Part shown: piece by piece, positions 42,807 through 50,861 of the stretch | Numbering within the stretch: the first letter of the stretch is position 1 | Layout: each line of letters begins with the position of its first letter | NCBI GenBank assembly: GCA_050012495.1 | Contig: JBEKHB010000008.1 | Coordinates: forward strand, 1-64,000 | From: BOG-1155 sp050012495 | GTDB taxonomy: Bacteria > Desulfobacterota > Syntrophorhabdia > Syntrophorhabdales > WCHB1-27 | Length of the DNA: 64,000 bases | Reading direction: 5' to 3' | The notes under the pieces: generated by a model | Databases searched by the model: none | Told to the model about the DNA's origin: nothing | What the model saw: only the letters and a program-made list of their open reading frames with translations | Program-made: the position numbers and the translations under genes

Positions 42807-44531
42807 ATGGCAACGACGTTCGACCCTATTACCCTGGAGATCCTGTGGCGCAGATTGATCTCCATAGTGGATGAAGCGGACGGTACGGTCGCCCGCACCG
42901 CCTTTTCGAGCCTGCTCCGCGATGCCCATGACTACACCTGCATGTTTACCGACCGGCAGGGACGGGAGCTGGCCCAGGGGTCTTTTGCAACCCCCGGTCA
43001 ATCGGGCGCGATGGCACTGGGCATCAAGAACCTCGTCAACAGCCTTTCGCCGGACACGTACAGGCCGGGGGACGCCTTCATCACGAACGACCCGTGGGCC
43101 CTGGCGGGCCACCTGAACGACGTCTGCGTCATGAGTCCCATCTTCTACAACGACACGCCGGTCGCCTTTACCGCCTGTGTCTTCCATCACTCCGATATCG
43201 GAGGCCGCGTCTCATCGGACAACCATGAAGTATTTGAGGAAGGCCTCTTCATTCCCCTCGTCAAACTCTATACAGAGGGGGTCCTCAATGAGTCGGTGCT
43301 CGAAATGATCAGGTGGAACGTGCGCACGCCCGATGAGGTGATCGGCGATATCAGGTCGCAGATCGCGGCCAACCACGTGTGCGCCGAGAAGATATGCCAG
43401 ATGCTCAAGGAAAGCGGGCTCGATGACCTCGACGATCTGGCGGACCAGATTATCAGCCGCACAGAGAAAAGCATGAGGGAGGAGATCGAGAAGATCCCGG
43501 ACGGGGTCTACCGGGCCGAAGGCATCGTGGAGCAGATGAAGGGCAGGGGAGACGTCCTGATCAAGGCCGCCGTCGAGGTGAAGGGGAGCGATATCGCAGT
43601 CGACCTCGCCGGCTCTTCCCCACAGGTGGATTGGGGGGGCAACGTCGTATTCAATTTCACCTATGCCTACGTATTCATGGCGATGAAGAGCATGTTCGGT
43701 CCCGACATCCCGAACAATGAGGGCTGCAGCCGACCCATCCGCCTGGCCGCGCCGGAAGGGACCGTCGTAAATTGCCGCTTCCCCGCAGCAGTGGCGGCGC
43801 GGCTGGTGGTCGGCCACTTTCTCACCGAGATCATCTACAGGGCCCTTTCCGCGGCCCTGCCCGCGAAGGTGATCGCGGCAAGCGGCGGCACCCCGGCGGT
43901 GATGAATGTATTCTATGGGAAGAGAAACGACGGAAGGCCGTGGCACTCGGTGATCATCAGGGGCGGGGGCATGGGGGCGGGCGCCGCCAATGACGGCAAT
44001 TACGTCTATATTTTTCCCGCAAACGGCGCGGGCACGCCCGTGGAGATATTCGAGAGCGACACACCCCTCATTATCGAAAAAAGGGAGCTCCTCGCCGACT
44101 CCGGCGGCCCGGGCAGAACGAAGGGCGGCGTCGGGAAAAGGGTCGTCTTCAGGGTGCCCGATGACAGCTACGCACCCATCCCCCCCGTCAACCTCGCCAT
44201 GCAGTCCGGCAGGTACACGTACCCTCCCGAAGGACTGTTCGGGGGGAAACCCGGCGCTAAAGCCCGGTTCCTCGTAAACGGCGAGCCCGGAAACCCCTAC
44301 GGCTTGACGCAGTTGAAGCCGGGAGACGTGGTGACCATCGATGCGCCGGGGGGAGGGGGCTACGGCAATCCCCTGGAGCGCGAGCCCGAGACGGTAGAGG
44401 CGGACGTGGCCGAGGGGTATGTGACGCCTGAGCGGGCGAGAAGCGACTACGGGGTGGTCATCGATCAAGGGAGCGGGAAGGTGGATACTGAGGCGACCAG
44501 GGCGCTCCGGGAGACGATGCGGCCGGTGTAG
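42807..44531 (+). CDS. Hydantoinase/oxoprolinase family protein, subunit B
   Basis: This 574-residue protein is the HyuB/acetone carboxylase alpha type, beginning DPITLEILWRRLISIVDEADG, with ITNDPWALAGHLNDV, HHSDIGG and the closing TIDAPGGGGYGNP. The HSD residues are in the family's metal-binding block. It acts with HyuA in ATP-dependent ring opening or carboxylation. The ATG at 42807 has AAGGAGG seven bases upstream and is preferred to an in-frame GTG at 42801, which would overlap the preceding stop. It ends the rightward catabolic operon. Confidence 0.93.
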   Translation: MATTFDPITLEILWRRLISIVDEADGTVARTAFSSLLRDAHDYTCMFTDRQGRELAQGSFATPGQSGAMALGIKNLVNSLSPDTYRPGDAFITNDPWALAGHLNDVCVMSPIFYNDTPVAFTACVFHHSDIGGRVSSDNHEVFEEGLFIPLVKLYTEGVLNESVLEMIRWNVRTPDEVIGDIRSQIAANHVCAEKICQMLKESGLDDLDDLADQIISRTEKSMREEIEKIPDGVYRAEGIVEQMKGRGDVLIKAAVEVKGSDIAVDLAGSSPQVDWGGNVVFNFTYAYVFMAMKSMFGPDIPNNEGCSRPIRLAAPEGTVVNCRFPAAVAARLVVGHFLTEIIYRALSAALPAKVIAASGGTPAVMNVFYGKRNDGRPWHSVIIRGGGMGAGAANDGNYVYIFPANGAGTPVEIFESDTPLIIEKRELLADSGGPGRTKGGVGKRVVFRVPDDSYAPIPPVNLAMQSGRYTYPPEGLFGGKPGAKARFLVNGEPGNPYGLTQLKPGDVVTIDAPGGGGYGNPLEREPETVEADVAEGYVTPERARSDYGVVIDQGSGKVDTEATRALRETMRPV

Positions 44532-44665
44532 CGGCGGCCGGGCGCTTTTTCTGCATTACCTGTCACAGCCTCCCGGAACACCTCCTTGCGAACACCCGTA
44601 CTTCAGGAACACCTTACCTTTGGTCGTACTGCGTCTGCCCGAATGGGTCGTGCGCGATACACCCC

Positions 44666-44693
44666 TTGACTTTTTCTGTGTCTAAGCTATAAT
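44666..44693 (+). promoter_or_regulatory. Sigma-70 type promoter of the royal-jelly-family gene
   Basis: TTGACT and TATAAT are separated by 16 bp in the 213-bp gap after the hyuB gene. The start would be near 44700 and the ribosome-binding site GGGGGGAGGAG lies before the ATG at 44745. No GTATAC site is present, so this gene is outside the regulon. Confidence 0.7.
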
Positions 44694-44744
44694 CCAGACA
44701 GATGGTCCTTTCGGGCCTTCTAATCCTAAAGGGGGGAGGAGACA

Positions 44745-45902
44745 ATGAATCGATGTGCATCTATCATAATAGGGGTAATTTTTCTCGTTGCGAGTGCCGT
44801 GCCCGGCTTTGCGGCTTCCCAGAAGCAACTGGCCAAAGATAGGCCCGTGGGGAAGATCGAGGCGGTCGCGTTCTTCTACGGTCCCATGCCGACCGGTGTG
44901 ACCGTTTCTCATACGGGCCGCATGTTCGTGAACTTCCCCCAGTGGGGGGACAAGGTCGCGTACACCGTAGCCGAGGTGAAGAAAGGAAAGACGGTTCCCT
45001 ATCCCAACGCGAAGATAAACACGTGTGAGAAGGGAAACCAGAAAGACTGTTTCGTTTCGGTCCAGAGCGTCGTCGTCGATCCGAAGGACCGGCTCTGGGT
45101 CCTTGACACGGGGAGCATCGGGTTCGGCCCGACCACTTATGGGGGACCGAAAATGGTCGGCATCGATCTCAAGACGAACCAGGTGTTTAAGACTTTCATC
45201 TTCCCCGAAGATGTCGCCCTGAAGAACACGTACCTGAATGATGTCCGGTTCGATCTGAAAAGAGGCACTGAAGGTTTTGCCTTCATCACCGATTCCGGAG
45301 CTAACGCGATCATCGTCGTGGACCTCGCCTCAGGCAAAAGCTGGAGACGGCTTGCCGACCACGCGACCACGAAGCCGGTGCCGGGGATGATCGCGATGGT
45401 GGAAGGACGGCCGCTCCTGCTTCATATACCGGATCACAAACCCTTTCCGCTGGCGGTAGGGGCCGATGGCATCGCCATGAGCGCCGACGGCAGCAGACTC
45501 TATTACTCTCCCCTCACGTCCCGTAACCTTTACAGCGTGAGCGTCGATGCCCTCGTCGACCAGTCCATGACGGATGAGAAAGTGGCGGAGACGGTTAAGG
45601 ACTACGGTTACAAGGGAGGGGCATCCGACGGGCTGGAATCGGATGCTGAAGGCCGCATCTACCTTAGCGACTACGAGCATAACGCCATCCATCGGATGAT
45701 GCCCGACGGGAGCATCGAGACGATTGCCCACGACCCGAGAATGCTGTGGCCCGATACCCTTTCCCTGGCCTATGACGGCTATCTCTATTTCAGCGCCAAC
45801 CAGATCGAGAGGCAGGCGGTTCACTGGGGCAAGGACACCCGTGAGAAACCATATACCGTTTTCCGCATCAAGGTCGATGCGAAACCGGTCGCGCTGCGGT
45901 AG
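44745..45902 (+). CDS. Secreted major royal jelly protein/Yellow family protein
   Basis: This 385-residue protein starts with a signal peptide (MNRCASIIIGVIFLVAS, cleavage after FAA). The rest forms the beta-propeller of the royal jelly/dopachrome conversion family, with VDPKDRLWVLDTGS, DVRFDLKRGTEGFAFITDSG and DGIAMSADGSRLYYSPL. It is probably periplasmic. Bacterial members have no well-established reaction; lactonase-like chemistry, as in related SMP-30 propellers, is possible. It has its own promoter and no operon partner. Confidence 0.85.
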   Translation: MNRCASIIIGVIFLVASAVPGFAASQKQLAKDRPVGKIEAVAFFYGPMPTGVTVSHTGRMFVNFPQWGDKVAYTVAEVKKGKTVPYPNAKINTCEKGNQKDCFVSVQSVVVDPKDRLWVLDTGSIGFGPTTYGGPKMVGIDLKTNQVFKTFIFPEDVALKNTYLNDVRFDLKRGTEGFAFITDSGANAIIVVDLASGKSWRRLADHATTKPVPGMIAMVEGRPLLLHIPDHKPFPLAVGADGIAMSADGSRLYYSPLTSRNLYSVSVDALVDQSMTDEKVAETVKDYGYKGGASDGLESDAEGRIYLSDYEHNAIHRMMPDGSIETIAHDPRMLWPDTLSLAYDGYLYFSANQIERQAVHWGKDTREKPYTVFRIKVDAKPVALR

Positions 45903-45938
45903 GGGCGCAGCTTAAGGGGATTAGGGGGACGACCATAA

Positions 45939-46499
45939 CTAAATAAGTAACTGCGCTTCGTCAAGTCTGTAGCCCTTTTCGCACGCAATCGCTTCGCCCC
46001 GGTCGGCTGCGTATCCTATCCCCGGCTGCGTCGTGCCTATGAAGGAGGCCACGGTTGTGGCGGCATAGCCGAGGTTTCTTACTGCCCAGAAGCAGAAGAG
46101 GCTTCGAGCTTCAACCAGATGCGCCTTTCGGCTCTTGTGGCAAAGAGAATCAGGCTCAATCTCGCATAGAGCGCCTACTCGCTGTGCGAGCGTTTTGAGC
46201 GACATCTTTGGGGCGCGCGGGCGACGCAGCCCTTCTTCGGCATGAGAAAGGATGCGTTGAACAAATGCGCTCTCTCCCAGTATACGTTCATCGCCCTTGA
46301 TCCGTTGGCCTTCATTTCTCACTTCCGTCCATGACCCATAGCTTCGCATCAGCCCGCCGCCGGTAAGATCCGGCCTCTTTCCCCTGGCAAAGCGGCTGCC
46401 CATAAAAGAAAGATAGCCCTGTGCGGCAGCGCCCAGGGTAGCGCCGAAGTTGAGAAGCACATACTCGATATCCTGCCACGGACAAACGATCTCGCGCAT
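45939..46499 (-). pseudogene. C-terminal fragment of a RAYT/IS200-like transposase
   Basis: The 186-residue frame matches the distal part of REP-associated tyrosine transposases: GKRPDLTGGGLMRS, RIKGDERILGESAFVQRIL, and a DnaA-like C-terminal helix-turn-helix (ARSLFCFWAVRNLGYA). The N-terminal Y1 nuclease domain with its HUH motif and catalytic tyrosine is absent, and the 110 bp upstream hold no intact start of the gene. It is therefore a dead remnant. The REP-like hairpin elements at 36.7 and 38.3 kb are of the type such enzymes move, but a link is unproven. Confidence 0.7.
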
Positions 46500-46612
46500 G
46501 AGTGCGGCTATGGTCGTCCCCCACTACCCTCCTTGCGATGAAGAGAAAGGTCCGAAGGACCCTGCTCCTTTGGTGCTTTTTCTCCAGAATCGCGGAAGCT
46601 TCCTGCTTCCGG

Positions 46613-47590
46613 TCAACAGGGCGTGCCAATGGTGTGCCGCAAGGTGCTGGTTGGCGTCAAGAAAGGTCCGCGCTTATCGGTCCGTACCGTTGCCCACGGC
46701 TTGCCCCCGGAGGAATCGTCTCCGGGTCGAATATCGACCCACCGCGTATATTGCGGCAGCCTCATCAGCCCCAGGATTCTATTGGTCCAGTGGGAATACC
46801 CAGCTGCGTCCTTGAGCGCCCCGGACTCAACTATTCTGCGCATGTCCACGGTCGCTTCCATCATCTGTGGGTGAATCCTCGATCCCCTGTGCAATGCGCT
46901 GTCCGCGCACTCCTGTGACTGCTGTCCCGCACCGTGTCGCGCAGAGAGCCAATGTCTGAAATATTCGAGACACCACCAGGGAAATCCCAGTTCCTCGCGG
47001 TAGTCCGGAGAGCGCGAGCAGTCCAGGGCTATCGCCCCATAGTCCGGGCCCGGCGCCGAGGGCGCCAGGAACCTGCTTTTCTCGAACCCCAAATCCAGGA
47101 AGGTATCGAAGATGAGGTCGTGCTGCAGCAGGTTGCCCACGATTCTGTGCATGTCAATGAGATCGTCCGCGTGGGGGACCAACTCTACGGGTATCCACAC
47201 CTCTTCGCCCATGGGATAGCCCAGCATCCCGAGACGCAGGTGAAGCAGTTCGTGGCTCAACGCCTCGGCGGTCCGGTTTGTGCCGAGGCGAAGCTCGATT
47301 CGTGCGTGTTTGAGATCGATGGGATCATGGTGCAGCCCTATTTCATACAGGCTTGAGGGCAGGGTGGGACTCTCGCGATACAAGAGACAATCGTCGTAGA
47401 AAGCGACGACTTCAGCGGCAAGTGCCTGCGCCTTCGGCCTGCCTGACAGACGTCCCATAATCGGTTCTGAGGCAGCGTCCCCCCTGTAGTACCGGCACTC
47501 CCACCAGCCGAGTATAGGCCATTCCCTTGATCCACTCTGGGCCAGGTCCTGATAGGGATTGCCGGGCTGCGGTCTCCGTACACTTTTCAT
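46613..47590 (-). CDS. Uncharacterised protein with a HExxH-type metallopeptidase motif
   Basis: I do not recognise this 325-residue protein. It contains EALSHELLHLRLGMLG around residues 108-123, in which HELLH is the zinc-binding HExxH pattern, with further acidic residues downstream. The start follows GGAGGGGGTAA, and its ATG is next to the stop of the broken CoA ligase, so it was once the next gene of that operon. There is no signal peptide or membrane segment. A zinc-dependent peptidase is a reasonable guess but is not established. Confidence 0.55.
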   Translation of the reverse strand: MKSVRRPQPGNPYQDLAQSGSREWPILGWWECRYYRGDAASEPIMGRLSGRPKAQALAAEVVAFYDDCLLYRESPTLPSSLYEIGLHHDPIDLKHARIELRLGTNRTAEALSHELLHLRLGMLGYPMGEEVWIPVELVPHADDLIDMHRIVGNLLQHDLIFDTFLDLGFEKSRFLAPSAPGPDYGAIALDCSRSPDYREELGFPWWCLEYFRHWLSARHGAGQQSQECADSALHRGSRIHPQMMEATVDMRRIVESGALKDAAGYSHWTNRILGLMRLPQYTRWVDIRPGDDSSGGKPWATVRTDKRGPFLTPTSTLRHTIGTPC

Positions 47591-48368
47591 TTACCCCCTC
47601 CGATACCTTTGGTCGATGATCCTTCTTTTTGCCGTTCCGGTAGTAAACCAGTTCTCTCCAACGAACCTTATGGGTGAAAGCTCAAGGTACCCCCCGGCAA
47701 TGACGTCCCCGATGGCAGGTACCTTTTCCAATACCTTGAGGATCACCCCAGCCTCCGCTCTGTCTCCCCACTCGCCGAAGGCCGTAATCTCAAGACAAAT
47801 CCTCGCTCCCTAAGGTGGCGAGCCTCGTCTCGTAGTTGAGAAGACCGGGCAGAGGGAAAAGGGCCTCATCCATGTCCGGCAGAGTCAAGACGACCCCATG
47901 ACCAAAGTCGACCCTGCCATCCGACCTTCCGTTCACAATACTCAGCCGCCTCAGCGCAGACCCACAGGGGCAGGGCTCGGAGATGAGGCGGGCCACGTCC
48001 CCCGTAAGATACCGGATGAGAGGCATACCCTTCCTGGTGAGGGTGGTGAAGACGAGCTCGCCTGTCTCTCCGTCCGGAAGGGGCTCCCCCGTGCGGGGAT
48101 CTATTACCTCGAAGTAGAGGCCGGCCTCGCGGAGATGGTATCCCTCGCGGGCCTCATATTCGCCGCCGCCGCCGCCCATCTCGGTCATGCCGTAATGGTT
48201 ATAGACCTGACAGCCCCAGGCCGGGCCCAATTCGCTTACAATCGCCGCAGGCACATAGTCGGTGCTCAGGAGGACGCTCTTGATCATACCTTTCCCGATG
48301 GTTGACTCGGTCACAGCGAGCAATTCCTTTACCCTGTCCGGATCGTGAAGCATACTATTTGTCCTCAA
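47591..48368 (-). pseudogene. AMP-dependent CoA ligase of DVU_1553 type, truncated and frameshifted
   Basis: The first frame (about 190 residues, 48368-47790) contains KSVLLSTDYVPAA, YNHYGMTEMGGGGGEYE and FTTLTRKGMPLIRYLTGD, which belong to the second half of a PaaK-like ligase. Near 47810 the frame shifts, and a second frame (about 73 residues) continues CLEITAFGEWGDRAEAG to GENWFTTGTAKRRIIDQ, ending at 47591. The ATP-loop half is missing at the N-terminus. The gene is thus broken twice. In Desulfovibrio this ligase belongs to the cluster beside the aldehyde oxidoreductase gene, as here. Confidence 0.8.
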
Positions 48369-48576
48369 GGATTTGCTCGGCTTCCGCCATCTTGCCCGCC
48401 GCTATCTCCTCCGTGACTACTACGGCTCCGCAGCCGGGACATTTCAGAAGGTCAAGGGAAAAGACGCTGCCCAGGTACGTCACCTGGACCTTACAGAGCT
48501 CCAGGGGGCGGTCGCACCGCCCGCAGAGCCAATTGCCCCCGCCCGCCTGTTCCTTCTCTTTCACTCCGATCCCCAA
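48355..48576 (-). CDS. Small zinc-ribbon redox protein, DVU_1557 type
   Basis: This 73-residue protein has two Cys pairs, LCGRCDRP and KCPGCGAVV, spaced like a rubredoxin-type metal knuckle. It matches the DVU_1557 family found with Mop-type aldehyde oxidoreductases. It overlaps the end of the preceding large gene by 16 bp and is followed by the broken ligase. A role in electron transfer or cofactor handling for the aldehyde oxidoreductase is inferred from context. Confidence 0.7.
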   Translation of the reverse strand: MGIGVKEKEQAGGGNWLCGRCDRPLELCKVQVTYLGSVFSLDLLKCPGCGAVVVTEEIAAGKMAEAEQILEDK

Positions 48577-50828
48577 ACTTTCAACCCGGAACTATCTCCT
48601 ATCTCCATCCGATGGCTATAGGCATTATGGATCCTAAAGGCGCTTCCCTCGTAGCTGTATTCGACCCAGTAGGTGACGTGGCCGAGTGTGAAAGATGCCA
48701 GCGACCGCCCGGACTCGGGGTTCACAAAGCGGTCTCGGCCTGTCTCGGCATGGTAGATCACCTTTTGTACATCTTCCCTCAGGATACGTCGTTCCTCCAT
48801 GCGCTCCATTACCTCATCGGGTATATCGAGCAGGACGCTCTCGTATGCTTCCATGGTTCGCCGAGATCCTCCCCACAGGGATCCGACAAGTCTCTCCTTG
48901 AGACGGTACCTGTTTTCGCGACGTTCCGACCAGCCGCACGGCCTTCGAGCAGCCGCATCCGTCTCTGGGGTGGAGAACAGTACGTCGAGCACGTGCAAAA
49001 CCCGTTTGCCCTCGACCGCGAGGGCGTTCCGGCACATGGCGCAGTAAGTCACATAGTCCGTCTCGCTCAAGCGTGCCCGTCTCGCAGCCACATCGCGCGC
49101 GAGGGGCGGGTTTGCCGTTGACATCAATCCGCCGTAGCCGCAGCATTCAGTCTCTGTACGGGAGAGGGAGAGTTCCTCTAATGTACAGCCGCGCCGCGCG
49201 AGAAGGGATCGAACCGCGTCCTGCATGCCGGTCTCGTGCCTCGCGGTGCAGGGGTCGTGAACTGCCAGCCTTCGGGCGAGTGGGCTTTGGCGCGGACCCG
49301 ACTGTTCCGATATGCCAGCCAGCGTATGCCAGAGCGATACTAGCTCTACTTGGGGGAGGCGCTCCTTGAAGATCCGGTAGCACGTCGGGCATGCGACGAT
49401 CAACACCGGCTGGCCGAGGCTGTTCCAGTCATGCTCCACCGCTCGTATCGCCTCTTCGAAAAGCCCGTCCCTGGCAGCCCACTTCGCGGGCACGCCGCAG
49501 CAGCGCAGCATCAGCCCCGTCCCGCCGCCAAGGTTACCCCGAAGAAGGGCGTAGACCGAAAAGACATGCTCCGGGTAGACGCCGCTCAACTGACACCCGG
49601 GGAAGAAGACGAACCGCGAGACCTCTTTCCCCGGTTCGTGGCACGCCATGGCGGCCCGCTGGCCCATGGCCGAGGCCATGTCTTCTAGGGCGAATTCGTG
49701 GGCCGAAGCGGGCATCTTTCCCCGTCCCACCAGGCTCCTCCTCCCCTCCATGCATACCTGGGCCATGGAGAGGTCGTTGGGGCACGTGGCGGCGCACAGT
49801 CCGCAAAGACTGCAGGAATTGACCAGCCTCCTCGTGGCCCCATGGGCTCCCAGTACTACCGTCGCATCGTTGCTGATCTGGCGCACATACTGTTTCGGAT
49901 AGGCCTTGAAACGCTCCAAAAAGAGGCAATTCTTTACGCACTCCATGCATTCGCACTGAATGCACCGCCCTGCCTCCGTCCGGGCCTCCTCGTCGCTGTA
50001 GCCGGATTCCGGGTGTTCCATCGGAAGGGCAGTACGAGGCGGGATGGACTCCAGGCTCGTATAGAGCCTGCTCTCGTAAGGGCCTTCACGTTCCCGGCCC
50101 GCGGCAGCCGATACCTTCTGGAGGTAGCGGTCGATAGATACGGCTGCCCGTCTGCCCTCGGCGACGGCGGAGATGGGTGAGTAACCCCGAAAAGGCTCAC
50201 CCCCGATAAAGAGGCCGGATGCCGGAGGCACCAGAGGCGGCTCGGCCCCGCTGTCCAGGCCCAGATAGACGGCATCGAACACCTTCAACCGGGAACCGCC
50301 GTCGATCAATTCGTGCAGGCGAACAGTCACGCCCAGCGTCTCGAGAACAGCCGTCTCCGCTTCAATGATCTGTCCCGGCAGGAGGTGCCACAGGGCAGAT
50401 CCCAATTGGTCCCCCGGCTCGAAAAGGGTCACTCCGTAGCCTTTGAGCCTGAGATCCAGCGCAGCGGTAAGGCCGGAGAGACCGCTTCCCACGACGGCCA
50501 CGCGCTGCTCCTTTTGCGGCAGCGGGGCGCGGCGTCTCGTGATGTCGCCGCGCTTCACCACTGCCCGTTCCAGCTCGCCTATAGAGATCGCTCCCCCTGC
50601 CTCGCCTCGTCTGCATACCTGCTCGCAGGGGTGGTCACAGATACGGCCCAATATACCGGGAAAGGGCATTGCCGCGGCAAGGACCTGGGCGGCCCGGTCC
50701 CAGTCGCCCGCCGCCGCCTTCCTGAGAAACGTCCTCACATCCACATGGATGGGGCAGCGGGCCGTGCAGGGCGGAGCTTCTTCCTGGATGCATCTATTCT
50801 CTAACTCGCGCCAGGATTTCTGATCCAT
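48561..50828 (-). CDS. Multidomain FAD/[4Fe-4S] oxidoreductase with CCG domains (Mop-associated)
   Basis: This 755-residue protein has an N-terminal GltD-like iron-sulfur region (Cys13, 21, 25, then CDHPCEQVC), a Rossmann loop VVGSGLSGLTAAL near 111-123, two [4Fe-4S] sites (CIQCECMECVKNC and CSLCGLCAATC) and heterodisulfide-reductase-type CCG blocks (FFPGCQLSG, CCGVP, CCGYGG). It ends in about 110 unassigned residues. The flavin part is shorter than in full GltD. It is placed 33 bp after the aldehyde oxidoreductase gene, as in Desulfovibrio, and likely accepts or delivers electrons for that enzyme. Confidence 0.82.
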   Translation of the reverse strand: MDQKSWRELENRCIQEEAPPCTARCPIHVDVRTFLRKAAAGDWDRAAQVLAAAMPFPGILGRICDHPCEQVCRRGEAGGAISIGELERAVVKRGDITRRRAPLPQKEQRVAVVGSGLSGLTAALDLRLKGYGVTLFEPGDQLGSALWHLLPGQIIEAETAVLETLGVTVRLHELIDGGSRLKVFDAVYLGLDSGAEPPLVPPASGLFIGGEPFRGYSPISAVAEGRRAAVSIDRYLQKVSAAAGREREGPYESRLYTSLESIPPRTALPMEHPESGYSDEEARTEAGRCIQCECMECVKNCLFLERFKAYPKQYVRQISNDATVVLGAHGATRRLVNSCSLCGLCAATCPNDLSMAQVCMEGRRSLVGRGKMPASAHEFALEDMASAMGQRAAMACHEPGKEVSRFVFFPGCQLSGVYPEHVFSVYALLRGNLGGGTGLMLRCCGVPAKWAARDGLFEEAIRAVEHDWNSLGQPVLIVACPTCYRIFKERLPQVELVSLWHTLAGISEQSGPRQSPLARRLAVHDPCTARHETGMQDAVRSLLARRGCTLEELSLSRTETECCGYGGLMSTANPPLARDVAARRARLSETDYVTYCAMCRNALAVEGKRVLHVLDVLFSTPETDAAARRPCGWSERRENRYRLKERLVGSLWGGSRRTMEAYESVLLDIPDEVMERMEERRILREDVQKVIYHAETGRDRFVNPESGRSLASFTLGHVTYWVEYSYEGSAFRIHNAYSHRMEIGDSSGLKVWGSE

Positions 50829-50861
50829 CTACTCCGCCCGTGTTCGCGAAAGACTCCGCCC

